Assembly (NCBI GenBank): GCA_963843525.1
Contig: CAWJKM010000005.1
Span: 496,001 to 560,000, forward strand
DNA: 64,000 bases
Direction of reading: 5' to 3'
DNA from: DATJPR01 sp963843525
GTDB taxonomy: Bacteria > Bacteroidota > Ignavibacteria > UBA10030 > UBA6906
This document shows positions 8,901 through 16,608 of the stretch, in pieces. The position numbers and the translations under genes were made by a program. The notes under the pieces are model-generated. The model made no database searches. It was not told the origin of the DNA and saw nothing but the letters and a program-made list of their open reading frames with translations. The number at the start of each line of letters is the position of its first letter. The stretch's first letter is position 1.

Positions 8901-9517
8901 CGCGCACGGTGCGCACGGACGAGCTCGTCGTCGATCATCGCCCGCAAATCGTCGTCGGCGAGCTGTTCAATCTTCATGACTTCGTGCGACGTGCGGAACC
9001 CGTCGAAGAAGTGGAGGAAAGGAATTCTTGATTCCAGCGTTGCCGCCTGGGCAATCAAGGCGAAGTCCATCACCTCCTGCACGGAATTCGACGAGAGCAT
9101 TCCCCAGCCGCACGACCGCGTGGCCATGACGTCGCTGTGGTCGCCGAAAATCGAAAGCGCCTGGGCCGCAATGGACCGGGCGGAGACATGAAAGACGGTT
9201 GAGGTGAGTTCACCGGCGATCTTGAACATATTCGGAATCATCAGGAGCAATCCCTGCGACGCCGTGAACGTCGTCGAAAGGGCACCTGCCTGCAGCGAGC
9301 CATGCACGGCTCCGGCTGCGCCCCCTTCGCTTTGCATTTCGGTGACCGAGGGGACTGTTCCCCAGAGGTTCTTGCGCCCTTGCGAGGACCATTCATCGGC
9401 CCACTCGCCCATGTTCGAAGATGGGGTGATGGGATAGATTGCAATGACCTCACTCAGTTTGTGGGCGATATAGGCGGCGGCTTCATTGCCGTCGATGGTG
9501 ACCATGGTTCGTTTCAT
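5936..9517 (-). CDS. nifJ: Pyruvate:ferredoxin (flavodoxin) oxidoreductase
   Basis: 1193 residues, the normal length for a one-chain PFOR. Start ATG 9517 (MKRTMVTIDGNEAAAYIAH) has a GAGG site upstream; a TTG two codons earlier is less likely. Domains in order: pyrimidine-binding gamma/alpha region with the YPITPSS motif, CoA-binding part, two [4Fe-4S] ferredoxin motifs (CIQCNKCAIVCP from about Cys696, CTGCGLCVEVCP from about Cys752), then the TPP domain with CSGCGE (about 825) and GGDGWAYDIGFGG with TNTGGQMSKSTP-like residues (VYSNTGGQMSKSTP). It converts pyruvate and CoA to acetyl-CoA, CO2 and reduced ferredoxin, or the reverse. The electron acceptor is inferred. It may feed the ferredoxin-linked membrane complex encoded at 16.8-24.5 kb. 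Confidence 0.98.
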   Translation of the reverse strand: MKRTMVTIDGNEAAAYIAHKLSEVIAIYPITPSSNMGEWADEWSSQGRKNLWGTVPSVTEMQSEGGAAGAVHGSLQAGALSTTFTASQGLLLMIPNMFKIAGELTSTVFHVSARSIAAQALSIFGDHSDVMATRSCGWGMLSSNSVQEVMDFALIAQAATLESRIPFLHFFDGFRTSHEVMKIEQLADDDLRAMIDDELVRAHRARALSPDHPVLRGAAQNPDVYFQGRETVNKYYLAVPEIVQKYMDKLKSLVGREYKLYQYYGSPTAERVVIMMGSGCEAAEETVDYLNGKGENVGLLKVHLYRPFSVSHFAASLPPSVKSIAVLDRTKEPGSSGEPLYLDVVAGMVEAFAGNMPRPKQMPRIIGGRYGLSSKEFTPAMVKAAYDELQKPAPKNHFTLGIIDDVTNTSLDFDPAFTTEADDVVRALFYGLGADGTVGANKNSIKIIGEDTANYAQGYFVYDSKKSGSTTTSHLRFGPRPIHSTYLVTSANFVACHQWMFLERYDVLKEAIPGATFLLNSMYGPDDVWAKLPRHIQQQIIDKKINFYVIDGYKVAQATGMGSRVNTIMQTCFFAISGVLPRDQAIEAIKRSIKKTYGRKGDQIVQQNYAAVDQTLANLFKVTVPAKASSQLEMPPVVSHRAPVFVQNFTAKIIAGFGDSLPVSAMPVDGTYPTGTAQWEKRNIALEIPVWDMPVCIQCNKCAIVCPHASIRVKVYDPKDLANAPSTFKSMDYKGPEYKGMKYTVQVAPEDCTGCGLCVEVCPAKNKTETRLKAINMLPQPPIREAERDNFEFFLNLPEADRKTAKVDSVKGSQFLEPLFEFSGACSGCGETPYVKLVSQLFGDRALVANATGCSSIYGGNLPTTPWTKNKDGRGPAWSNSLFEDNAEFGLGMRLAVDKHNEMARELLKTLASKIGGELVDGLLNAKQSDEAGIYEQRERVVILKKKLEGMNEPEAKSLLSLADMLVKKSVWIMGGDGWAYDIGFGGLDHVLASGRNVNILVLDTEVYSNTGGQMSKSTPRAAVAKFAAGGKPLAKKDLGLIAMSYGNVYVANIAMGSNDMQSIRAIIEAEAYDGPSIIIAYSHCIAHGIDMAKGMTNQKAAVESGHWPLYRFNPMLALEGKNPFKLDSKTPTKRFEDYAYMETRYKMLTKSNPEAAKFLMKEAEEDVQKRWKFYEELSHDGGPAKKPVAEHS

Positions 9518-9856
9518 TACCAATCCTCTATGCGATGAACAGACGAAGCTTCTTTTTCAACGTTGGATGAACTCTCTGCAACGCGATTCCTCAAGCGGTA
9601 CTGCACAAAAAAACCGGCGTGGTGATGGCGCCGGCATCATAGTCGGGAGCCGCTCGCCCCCGGTGATCACTGTCCGAAGAACATTCACGCCAATTAAAGC
9701 ACTCTCACGGTTCTTTCCACATTCCTATATTGTGCCATGAAAAACGGGGAAAATCGGGCTGAATTCGCCGTTCGGACAGTGCTCTTTCCGAGTAATGGGA
9801 ATATACTCGGAGAAATTCGGAAATACCAGTGCGGGGCCAGGGAGAGGGCAATGGCG
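9518..9856. other. Intergenic region between nifJ and the CHAT gene, no gene seen
   Basis: No credible coding sequence on either strand. It contains a leftward terminator-like hairpin at 9607-9634 and a second 8-bp hairpin (9787-9794 with 9804-9811). The nifJ promoter must lie in the first 100 bases, but no convincing -35/-10 pair stands out. Confidence 0.6.
9607..9634 (-). terminator. Rho-independent terminator, leftward
   Basis: On the minus strand a CCGGCG/CGCCGG stem (9629-9634, 9614-9619) with a 9-nt loop is followed directly by seven T. It lies 220 nt downstream of the CHAT gene and 90 nt upstream of nifJ, so it probably ends the rlmN-adk-GDPD-CHAT transcript and insulates nifJ. Confidence 0.7.
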
Positions 9857-12451
9857 CTAGTTGTTCCACAGGACATACGGCACCCAGAATGAAGGCAATG
9901 CATCCGGTTTGCGGATGATTCCCAGGATTGCGGCTCTGTATGCGTCGGCGACACCTTTCCCTGTGGCGAGTTCGGTCGAAAACGCATCGACAAATCCCTT
10001 CACGGATTTCCTGCCCGTCCCCGAACTGTTCAAGACGACGATCCGAGAACCAGCGGCAAAGGGAATGCACGCCAGCCTTCCTGCCGCACCACTGCACTCC
10101 CTCGAGAGGTTGTGAAGGACCACCGTGGGAAAAACGGGGATCCTGACGAAATCGCCGATTGAAAGTTCCTTCATCACTCCTGATTGTGGATCGGGCATTG
10201 ACACGAAGGAGTTCGCCGGCCGGGACACATCCCAGTGGATATCGAGCACGAGGTGCGCGAGATCCGCGTGCTCGTCGGCGAGCGTCGAGAGCGAAACGCC
10301 GCGACCGAAATGAAACCTCCCGTCATTGAACGAAGCCTTGATGTCACGCATCTCGTACTCTCCGTCCCGTCCCGATGCCCCGGCAGATCCAAACGCAATG
10401 ATGTCCTTGACCGGTGTGACCGGGGCCGCCTCACCCGTCATCGTGGAGGGGAGAACATACGCAACGGCGAGTCGTTCGATCAGGGAAGAGCCTGTCATTC
10501 CGTTCCGGCGGAGTGCGCCGAGAGGGATAAACGGAAGCTCGTCACTCTCCACAAAGAGAAGTTTCTGTGACTGGCCAAAATCCCGCTCGGCAGGCCGGAG
10601 AAACACCTCGTAGAGTGATCGTTCCTGGTCCAGGATATTCCGCGAAAGCTGCTTCGGTTGATACTCCGTCAGGGTATCCACCTCCAGAGCAAGACTGCCA
10701 AGCCCGGCCATAAACGCTGCGCAGCGTACCGCCAGTTGAGAGCGATCGATGGACACGCTATGCGTGCTTATCGTGCGCTTGCTCACCACGAAAATCTGGA
10801 GCGAGCGGGAGGTCGTTCCGTAGAGGACGAGCTGCGACCCCTCAGGCAGCATCTGCTGGACCCGGGCGGGCGAGGGAGCCTGTGGCGTCACGAAGCACCC
10901 GAGCGCGGGTCGCGCCGCGACGATTTCCGCCGCCAGCGATCGGGCATCGGCGGCGGTTTGCGCGAGCACATGCGCGACTGCGGCGGCACGTTCGCGCGCC
11001 CCGGCCGAGCTCATCCAGGAGCGAACGAGTTGCTCCTCCGCGCCGTTGCACCGCGCCCGCGCCACGTGCCAGCGGTCAATGAGCGCTTTGAGCGATTGAT
11101 CCGCAACCGAGGGGGATATCCGGTCCAGGTCGCGGTAGAGATTCCAGGCCGAACGGCGGAGCGCTATCGCAAGGGCATCGTCATTCTTTCCCATTCTGAG
11201 AAGAAGATCAATTGCTTCATCATGCCACGGAGTCTTGCCTCTGCCCACCACCGATTGTTCACAGTCGGCATACACATCGTCGGCCGGATATCTCCATTGC
11301 ATTTCCGCTGCGTCAACCGCCTTCTGGAACGACGCCGCAGCCGCCACCGGCTGGTTCGTCGCAAGCTCGCACAGGCCGGCAGTGCCATTGGCATAGGCGA
11401 CCACCGAGGCAGGGGAGCCCTCATCCAATCCTTCAAGCGCCTGGCTGAGGATCGGAAGGGCGGAAGAGGGGTTTACCAGCCGGAGCGCATTTGCCATTTG
11501 CAGGAGAGCGTAACGCCGGGCAAGCTCATCGCCGGGCTCATGACTTGCTGTCAGCGCAGACTGGAACCACCGGATTGACTCGGTGGGTCTTTTTGCCACC
11601 AGGAAAACGTTTCCCAGACGGAAAAAAATCTCCTGTTTGAGCGACGGGCTTGACCGGGCGCTGTCGGCAAGTTGCGTGGCCTCGTCGAAGGCTGTGATCG
11701 CGCCGGGAATATCGCCGGCCGCCACGAATGCTTTTCCAAGGTGCACAAGAATCGTCACGGCGAGATTGGAATCGCGGGCTTGTTCCGCGAGGGAGCGCGC
11801 TTCGGTGAACGTCTTCACCGCCAGTGGTGCATCGCCGCCGGAGAGCTGGGTGATGCCGGTTTGATCGCGCAGCCACGCAATGCCCTTTCCGTCGGCCGAG
11901 GATTGTGCTTCTTGCATCTGGATCTTGAGCAGGTTCTCCACCGTCTCCTTCTTCCCGAGGACCCGCGCAAGAGGAAGAAGTGCGCGACCGAGTATTCCGG
12001 CTCCCTGGTTGTCATGCGTTGCCCGGGCAAGCCGGAGCAGATCTTCCCCGCGACTGAAGGCCTCTTCTTCACGTCCCATCCTCGCGTAGAGGTCCATGGT
12101 CGAAATCTGTGCAGCGAGCTCCCCGACCCTGTCGCCGACATTCCTGTAGTGCTGGATCGAAGCGTTATAGTCCTTGAATGCGTTTTCGAAAGACGCCACC
12201 GATCCCTCAAGATCTCCCAGCATAAGGGCTGCCTCCCCCGCGCCTTCATCGCTCCGAACCCCCTGAAACAGCTCCTCCGCCTTCGAGGCACTATCCCGGG
12301 CCGCGGTGAATCTCCCCTGATCAAGGAGAATCGATGCGTTCTTCAATAAACGCCGCGCAGATTCCTCGTCGCCGGAGACTTTGCGGCTGCAACCGGAGAG
12401 TGCGACGAGACCGGCAACGAAAATGATCTGGAGATGACGTTGATGGCTCAT
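9857..12451 (-). CDS. TPR lipoprotein with degenerate CHAT (caspase-like) domain
   Basis: 864 residues. The signal peptide ends in a lipobox (VALSGC, Cys21), so it is probably anchored to a membrane. Residues about 30-420 are tetratricopeptide-type helical repeats (for example LLDQGRFTAARDSASKAEELF). The C-terminal third (about 560-864) matches the CHAT layout: a His in DIHWD (about residue 739) at the catalytic His position, and a terminal FWVPYVLWNN matching the family's WAAFVLVG. The segment that normally reads LSACETG is VVLHNLSREC here, so the catalytic cysteine is missing or shifted by several residues. ATGA overlap with the upstream GDPD gene indicates coupled translation. It could be a signalling scaffold rather than an active protease. 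Confidence 0.85.
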   Translation of the reverse strand: MSHQRHLQIIFVAGLVALSGCSRKVSGDEESARRLLKNASILLDQGRFTAARDSASKAEELFQGVRSDEGAGEAALMLGDLEGSVASFENAFKDYNASIQHYRNVGDRVGELAAQISTMDLYARMGREEEAFSRGEDLLRLARATHDNQGAGILGRALLPLARVLGKKETVENLLKIQMQEAQSSADGKGIAWLRDQTGITQLSGGDAPLAVKTFTEARSLAEQARDSNLAVTILVHLGKAFVAAGDIPGAITAFDEATQLADSARSSPSLKQEIFFRLGNVFLVAKRPTESIRWFQSALTASHEPGDELARRYALLQMANALRLVNPSSALPILSQALEGLDEGSPASVVAYANGTAGLCELATNQPVAAAASFQKAVDAAEMQWRYPADDVYADCEQSVVGRGKTPWHDEAIDLLLRMGKNDDALAIALRRSAWNLYRDLDRISPSVADQSLKALIDRWHVARARCNGAEEQLVRSWMSSAGARERAAAVAHVLAQTAADARSLAAEIVAARPALGCFVTPQAPSPARVQQMLPEGSQLVLYGTTSRSLQIFVVSKRTISTHSVSIDRSQLAVRCAAFMAGLGSLALEVDTLTEYQPKQLSRNILDQERSLYEVFLRPAERDFGQSQKLLFVESDELPFIPLGALRRNGMTGSSLIERLAVAYVLPSTMTGEAAPVTPVKDIIAFGSAGASGRDGEYEMRDIKASFNDGRFHFGRGVSLSTLADEHADLAHLVLDIHWDVSRPANSFVSMPDPQSGVMKELSIGDFVRIPVFPTVVLHNLSRECSGAAGRLACIPFAAGSRIVVLNSSGTGRKSVKGFVDAFSTELATGKGVADAYRAAILGIIRKPDALPSFWVPYVLWNN

Positions 12452-13227
12452 GGGGATTCCGGGGAGATCCGATGCACAGAACGTCCCGTCAGTTTCAACA
12501 TCAGGGAGGGATAGTTACTGATTACGCCGTCAACCCCGAACCGTCGGGGACGCAGGAGGTGGCGGGCGGTATTCACTCCATAGACATAGACCCGCATCGA
12601 ATGTTGATGCGCATCCCGGACGAATCTCTTCCGGAGGGAGGAACGGCTGCAGACATACGTTGATGCTCCAAGAGAGCGGGCAAAATACGACGGCAGGACC
12701 CCGGCATCCCGCACCGGCATGGCGAGCACACCGATGGGCGTGTCCGCGTCAAACGTCCGGTATCGCCTGAGAAACGAATGGTCGAAGGACGATACGAGGA
12801 GGGCCCTTCCTTTTGCTGCATCGCGCAGAATCTCCGCCAGGCCCGATGCCAACTTCGACGCAGAACGACGGTCACCGTCGGTTTTCACTTCGATGTTCAG
12901 CCCGACCCGTCCGGGCAGCTGCGCGAGGACCGTGATCAGTGCGGGGATCTGCTCCCCAGCATACCGGTGAGAGAACCAGCTTCCTGCGTCCAGCCGATTG
13001 AGTTCGTCGACGGTACGGTTGCGCACCGCCCCCCTGCCATTGGTTGTCCGGCGCAGCTGGCGATCATGGAACACCACCAGGACATCGTCCGCGGTGAGTC
13101 GGACATCGAGCTCAATCATGTCGGCTCCGGCTGCGGCGGCGCGGCGGAAGGCGACCATGGTGTTTTCCGGGGCGGTGCCCGAACTTCCACGGTGCGCGAT
13201 CACCGTCATGGCGGATGGCAGATGCAT
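12448..13227 (-). CDS. Glycerophosphodiester phosphodiesterase family protein
   Basis: 259 residues from ATG 13227 (a GTG at 13230 overlaps the adk stop as GTGA). GDPD signature residues are present: AHRGSSGTAPENT (His and Arg of the HR motif, Glu of ENT), ELDVRLTADDVLVVFHD (metal-binding Glu/Asp and catalytic His) and IEVKTDG. There is no signal peptide, so it resembles the cytoplasmic UgpQ type. It hydrolyses glycerophosphodiesters to glycerol 3-phosphate and an alcohol. One-base overlap with adk upstream and ATGA overlap with the CHAT lipoprotein downstream show tight coupling in one operon. Confidence 0.93.
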   Translation of the reverse strand: MHLPSAMTVIAHRGSSGTAPENTMVAFRRAAAAGADMIELDVRLTADDVLVVFHDRQLRRTTNGRGAVRNRTVDELNRLDAGSWFSHRYAGEQIPALITVLAQLPGRVGLNIEVKTDGDRRSASKLASGLAEILRDAAKGRALLVSSFDHSFLRRYRTFDADTPIGVLAMPVRDAGVLPSYFARSLGASTYVCSRSSLRKRFVRDAHQHSMRVYVYGVNTARHLLRPRRFGVDGVISNYPSLMLKLTGRSVHRISPESP

Positions 13228-13883
13228 CACACCGGCGCTTGCTCTGCGAGAAGATTCTTAATGTGCGTATTCACCTCTTCAATAGTACCCATCCCGTCGA
13301 CGAGTATCGCCTTCCCCCGCTTTTTATAGAATTCGATCACGGGTTTGGTCGTCTCATGATACACCCGCAACCTCTCGCGGACGGTATCTTCCTGATCGTC
13401 CTTCCGTTGAAAGAGTCTTCCCCCGCACTTCGGACAGGGAGTGCCCGGTGTGACATTGTCGGTTAACGTACTGAAGATGCTTCCATCCTGTGCACAGACC
13501 ACGCGTCCGCCGAGACGGCGGACGATCTCATTGTCATCGACCTGAATCTCAAGCACCCTATAATCGTTGATGCCCAGTTCCCCGAAGATCTGCGCGAGCG
13601 CTTCGGCCTGCGGAAGAGTCCGGGGGAAGCCGTCCAGGAGAAACCCGCTGGCGGTCGAGTCGGAGGAGAGCGCTTCTCGCACGATGCCGATCATCACATC
13701 GTCGGGAACAAGCTGACCCTGATTCATGATCGCTTTTGCTTTCAGCCCGAGTGGCGTCCCTTTTGTCACGGCAGTTCGAAGAAGGTCGCCGGTCGAGATG
13801 TGGGGAATGCCGAACTCATCGGAGATCAGCTTCGCCTGGGTTCCCTTGCCGACCCCGGGCGGACCAAAAAAGAGAATGCGCAT
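13227..13883 (-). CDS. adk: Adenylate kinase
   Basis: 218 residues from ATG 13883 with AAAGG eight bases upstream; a TTG at 13898 is less likely. The Walker A loop GPPGVGKGTQ is at residues 7-16, the AMP-binding region ISTGDLLR follows, and DGFPRTLPQAEAL carries the conserved Asp/Arg. The LID domain has CAQDG and CPKCGG motifs with cysteines that could bind zinc (LID of the zinc type, though the first pair is incomplete). It interconverts ATP+AMP and 2 ADP in the cytoplasm. It lies 11 nt after rlmN, and its stop overlaps the GDPD start. Confidence 0.97.
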   Translation of the reverse strand: MRILFFGPPGVGKGTQAKLISDEFGIPHISTGDLLRTAVTKGTPLGLKAKAIMNQGQLVPDDVMIGIVREALSSDSTASGFLLDGFPRTLPQAEALAQIFGELGINDYRVLEIQVDDNEIVRRLGGRVVCAQDGSIFSTLTDNVTPGTPCPKCGGRLFQRKDDQEDTVRERLRVYHETTKPVIEFYKKRGKAILVDGMGTIEEVNTHIKNLLAEQAPV

Positions 13884-13894
13884 AATCAGCCTTT

Positions 13895-15016
13895 TCAAGA
13901 GGTACCTGTCGCAGTGTGTTTCGGCCGGCGGGCAAGACGGACAGCAAGCTGTCCGCAGGCGGCGTCAATGTCGTCGCCCGCATTGCTGCGCACCATGGCC
14001 GTAAGATGCTGTGCCCGCAATTGTTCGACGAGCTCCTCCACACGCGGCGAAGGCCGCAATTCCGCGCTTATTCCCTTTGGTTTGGTAAAGGAAATTGAAT
14101 GATAGGGAATAACGTTGATTTTACTCGGGACGTGTCGCGCGAATTTTATGAGTGCTTTGAGTTCGCGCTCCGTATCGTTGATTCCGTCAAAAAAAATGTA
14201 TTCGTAGGTTACCCGCTGGCGGGTTTTCTGATAGTAGTATTCGATGGCGGCAAGCAGACTCCCCAGGGGATACTTCCTGTTGATCGGCATGAGTTCCGAC
14301 CGCGTCGCGTCGACGGCGCTATGGAGAGACACGGCGAGCTTCAGCCGCCTCCGCTCCTCCGCCAGTTGCCGGATACGATCGGGGCGGCCTGCCGTCGACA
14401 CCGTGATCCGCTTTCCTGCAATGCCGATTCCCTCTGCCATGATGCCCGCGGAGGCGATCACATTTTCGTAATTCAGAAGCGGTTCGCCCATTCCCATGAA
14501 CACGACATTTGTCGGTTTCTTCCCGGTCAGTCGCTGTACCTGCAGAATCTGGTCGACGATCTCCCCCACGGACAGGTTGCGGAAGAAGCCCATGGTCCCC
14601 GTCGCACAGAATTTACAGTCCAGAGGGCAGCCCACCTGGGTGGAGACACACAAGGTGAGCCGGGTCTGTTCGTCGTCTGTCGCGGTTCCGGTATCCCGAA
14701 AGGACGTCGCCGGCGGGATAAGCACACTCTCGATTTTCATACCGTCGGGAAGTTCGAAGAGGAATTTCGTCGTTCCATCCCGCACGGAGAAGACCTGTTG
14801 AAGAAGTGTTCCCCCACGAATTGTTGACGTGCTGCCAAGAAGAGCACGAAAATCCTTCCCGAGGTTCGTCATGGCGTCGTAGTTCACAGCACCCTTTGCG
14901 TACATCCAATCGTACAGCTGCTTTGCGCGGTACCGTGCTTCGCCAATCTCTTCCACAAACAGTTCCAACTGAGCCCGGGTCAACCCCAACAGGTTCGTTT
15001 TGCCGTTCAACTCCAT
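13895..15016 (-). CDS. rlmN: 23S rRNA (A2503-C2) and tRNA methyltransferase RlmN
   Basis: 373 residues from ATG 15016 (MELNGKTNLLGLTRAQLELF). The frame stays open for another 82 codons, but that part is proline-rich sequence coming from the G-rich repeat at 15121 and is rejected. The radical-SAM motif CPLDCKFC lies near residues 130-137, followed by TGTMGFFRNL; VVFMGMGEPLLNYENV is the GEPL SAM-binding motif. The second catalytic cysteine of the RlmN mechanism sits in the C-terminal SNAGDDIDAACGQL. It methylates A2503 of 23S rRNA and A37 of some tRNAs. It is the first gene of the leftward rlmN-adk-GDPD-CHAT operon. Confidence 0.97.
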   Translation of the reverse strand: MELNGKTNLLGLTRAQLELFVEEIGEARYRAKQLYDWMYAKGAVNYDAMTNLGKDFRALLGSTSTIRGGTLLQQVFSVRDGTTKFLFELPDGMKIESVLIPPATSFRDTGTATDDEQTRLTLCVSTQVGCPLDCKFCATGTMGFFRNLSVGEIVDQILQVQRLTGKKPTNVVFMGMGEPLLNYENVIASAGIMAEGIGIAGKRITVSTAGRPDRIRQLAEERRRLKLAVSLHSAVDATRSELMPINRKYPLGSLLAAIEYYYQKTRQRVTYEYIFFDGINDTERELKALIKFARHVPSKINVIPYHSISFTKPKGISAELRPSPRVEELVEQLRAQHLTAMVRSNAGDDIDAACGQLAVRLARRPKHTATGTS

Positions 15017-15072
15017 ACGAGCAAGGTAAGAAACCCCGTCGAGCGATTCAAGGGGAGAGCGTGGAGGGGGAG

Positions 15073-15120
15073 AACAAATTGTCAATTTTCGATTGACAAC
15101 GGACAATTGACAAGTGGGTT
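15073..15120. repeat. TTGTCAATT-type repeat, copy 2
   Basis: Contains AATTGTCAATTTTCGATTGACAACGG... as a set of short direct and inverted TTGTCAA/TTGACAA units, ending CAATTGACAAGTGGGTT. That end matches the right arm of the element at 3977-3993 (CAATTGACAAGTAGGTT) at all but one position. Together they indicate a dispersed intergenic repeat family. Confidence 0.65.
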
Positions 15121-15190
15121 GGACCGGGAGAGGGGGAGGGGGGAAGGGGGAAGGGGGGAAGGGGGGAACGGGGGAAAGGGGGAGGGCGAG
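15121..15190. repeat. G-rich low-complexity tract
   Basis: Purine-only, strongly G-biased: repeated GGGGGAA units with runs of four to six G. The runs could form G-quadruplexes on the plus strand. It inflates the apparent rlmN reading frame with Pro-rich codons. A related tract lies at 30145-30222. Confidence 0.8.
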
Positions 15191-15232
15191 ATGGAGATTG
15201 ATGGTAAGGATTTGCGTGTCGTCAGGCAGAAA

Positions 15233-15267
15233 GGTGAGCGGATGATTTACTCGATCATCCACCCACC
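15233..15267 (-). terminator. Hairpin terminator of the gene ending at 15328
   Basis: Fourteen-bp stem (15233-15246 with 15254-15267, two wobble pairs) and a 7-nt loop, 60 nt after the stop. The minus-strand tail is TTTCT; the plus-strand side has TTTT, so it may work both ways. Confidence 0.6.
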
Positions 15268-15327
15268 TTTTCTACACCTTATCGGCCCATGCGACGGAAA
15301 TTGACGCAGTCGACCCCGGGAAAGAGG

Positions 15328-16245
15328 TCAGTTGCCAAATCCTATGCCACCGGAAAATGCGGTGATCGATCCCATGTTTGCATCCGCGAAGAGGTGAAGC
15401 GGCCCGAGACCGATATTCAGACCCGCGGTAAACCGGAATGCATTCACTCCATCCATGGTAATGTCAACCGGAAAATTCGTGGCATCCGCGGAGGTGTACT
15501 TCAAACTCATGGAGCTCTTCTCCCACTGCAAACCGCCGTAAATCGTGAGGACAGAGAAGCTTTTGCTCGCCTGCGCATTGATCGCCACGCCTTTGAAATC
15601 AATCAAGTCGCCGAAGGTGAAGCTGTTGAAATAGATTCCCGCTGCCAGATCAAGGGGAACTGTCGGAAGATACTGGCTGATACTGTGCCGTGCGCCCACT
15701 CCCCACAGCGTGATGTCGGGGATTTTGTCGCCGCTCATTTTGGGAAGGGTGATATATCGTATCGTCGCCTGAGTCCCGTAAATATTCCCGATCGTCACCT
15801 GAGGAACAGCCAGCGGGAGATATGTCGTATTGATGAGACCGTCGGCAGGAGCACGGTATGTCGAACCGGTGTGGGGATCGGTGACTTCGCCGGCCGCTCC
15901 CCCGAACACGGTCGCTGTCTGAACTGTCGCGGGAGTGAATCCCGCAGGAGTGTTCAAGGTATACGTTTTCTGATTATCAGTCACCGCCGCCGCCATTGCG
16001 ACAATATCGAATCTGAAATGGAAGCCAAACTTCTCCACATCGGCGGAATGGTAGTAACCGGAATGCATGTTCGCGCCAAAGAGATCGGTGATCGGCTGAA
16101 TATATCCCGTTACCGCGGAGGCGCCATATTGTTTAAGTGTGTTCTCCAGTTCGGTCTGTGAGTATCCGAAGGAGGATCCCAGCAGCAGAAGGATCGCCAG
16201 AGTCCCTGCCGCCTTCGTACGTTTTCCGTAATTTACGCTGAACAT
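15328..16245 (-). CDS. Exported beta-barrel-like protein (DUF6588-like)
   Basis: 305 residues from ATG 16245, which has GGAGG four bases upstream; the extra 18 codons upstream are not supported. Residues 1-28 are a signal peptide (AILLLLGSSFGYSQ). The mature chain alternates short hydrophobic beta segments with Gly/Thr/Ser turns and ends GGIGFGN, as in small outer-membrane barrels that finish with an aromatic-containing strand. It resembles the DUF6588 family of Bacteroidota/Chlorobi by overall layout (ALPEFLGAN-like region here DLFGANMHSGYYHSADV). Function unknown; outer-membrane location is inferred. Confidence 0.75.
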   Translation of the reverse strand: MFSVNYGKRTKAAGTLAILLLLGSSFGYSQTELENTLKQYGASAVTGYIQPITDLFGANMHSGYYHSADVEKFGFHFRFDIVAMAAAVTDNQKTYTLNTPAGFTPATVQTATVFGGAAGEVTDPHTGSTYRAPADGLINTTYLPLAVPQVTIGNIYGTQATIRYITLPKMSGDKIPDITLWGVGARHSISQYLPTVPLDLAAGIYFNSFTFGDLIDFKGVAINAQASKSFSVLTIYGGLQWEKSSMSLKYTSADATNFPVDITMDGVNAFRFTAGLNIGLGPLHLFADANMGSITAFSGGIGFGN

Positions 16246-16471
16246 TCTTCCTCCACTATTTCCGTGATGGGTGGATAGTTTCGTGTACATTCGAGCCATT
16301 TCCGGCTCTTTTGCCGGAAATGCGGGGAATGCTGGTCAAATACTGTTGCACAAACTGTGCCTTACCTCACCTCCGAATGCGTGTATTTGTGATCGGCGTT
16401 ACCTGCACGGGGGATAATTAGAAAATAGTTGCATCTCCAGGGGGACACGCGGATTTCAGCTGTGAAGGGAC

Positions 16472-16509
16472 AAAAAAAAGTCAGACCCGTACAGCAAATC
16501 GGGTCTGAC
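16472..16509 (-). terminator. Rho-independent terminator after the tRNA-like RNA
   Basis: On the minus strand a perfect 10-bp stem (GTCAGACCCG/CGGGTCTGAC, 16500-16509 with 16480-16489), 10-nt loop, and eight T. It begins 26 nt after the tRNA-like element, the usual arrangement for a monocistronic tRNA gene. Confidence 0.88.
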
Positions 16510-16535
16510 CGGATCGCCCACCGTATTTCAGGAGA

Positions 16536-16608
16536 GTCGGCGGTAGGATTCGAACCTACTTGAAGACAGGATCTTGCGTGATCCCGGCCTCCCACTGGCT
16601 CCGCCGAC
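16536..16608 (-). tRNA. tRNA-like gene with a non-standard anticodon arm
   Basis: 73 nt on the minus strand. Acceptor stem GTCGGCG/CGCCGAC (16602-16608 with 16536-16542) is perfect; the T arm GTAGG-TTCGAAT-CCTAC (16543-16559) is consensus; the D arm GCC-AGTGGGA-GGC (16587-16599) has the conserved A14, G18 and G19. The middle 27 nt do not form a normal anticodon arm: the best fold is a 7-bp stem with a 6-nt loop ACGCAA, lacking U33, followed by a 9-nt unpaired stretch. Positions 8-9 are GA rather than UA. CTTCAAG, the loop sequence of selenocysteine tRNAs, lies just before the T arm but is not in a loop there. It may be a degenerate tRNA, an unusual tRNA or a tRNA-like RNA; isotype not assigned. 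Confidence 0.5.

Larger units (their letters stand above)
15017..15327. other. Intergenic region with three repeat or hairpin elements
   Basis: No gene. Moving right from rlmN it holds the TTGTCAATT repeat (15073-15120), a G-rich tract (15121-15190) and a strong hairpin (15233-15267) that can terminate the leftward gene ending at 15328. The rlmN promoter is not obvious among the repeats. Confidence 0.7.

Noticed and set aside
10658..11578. 306-codon plus-strand frame inside the CHAT gene
   Set aside because: Antisense shadow; Arg-rich, no recognisable domain.
15017..15262. 82-codon Pro-rich N-terminal extension of rlmN
   Set aside because: It is translation of the G-rich repeat and the TTGTCAATT element; the family start MELNGKTNLLGL at 15016 is clear.
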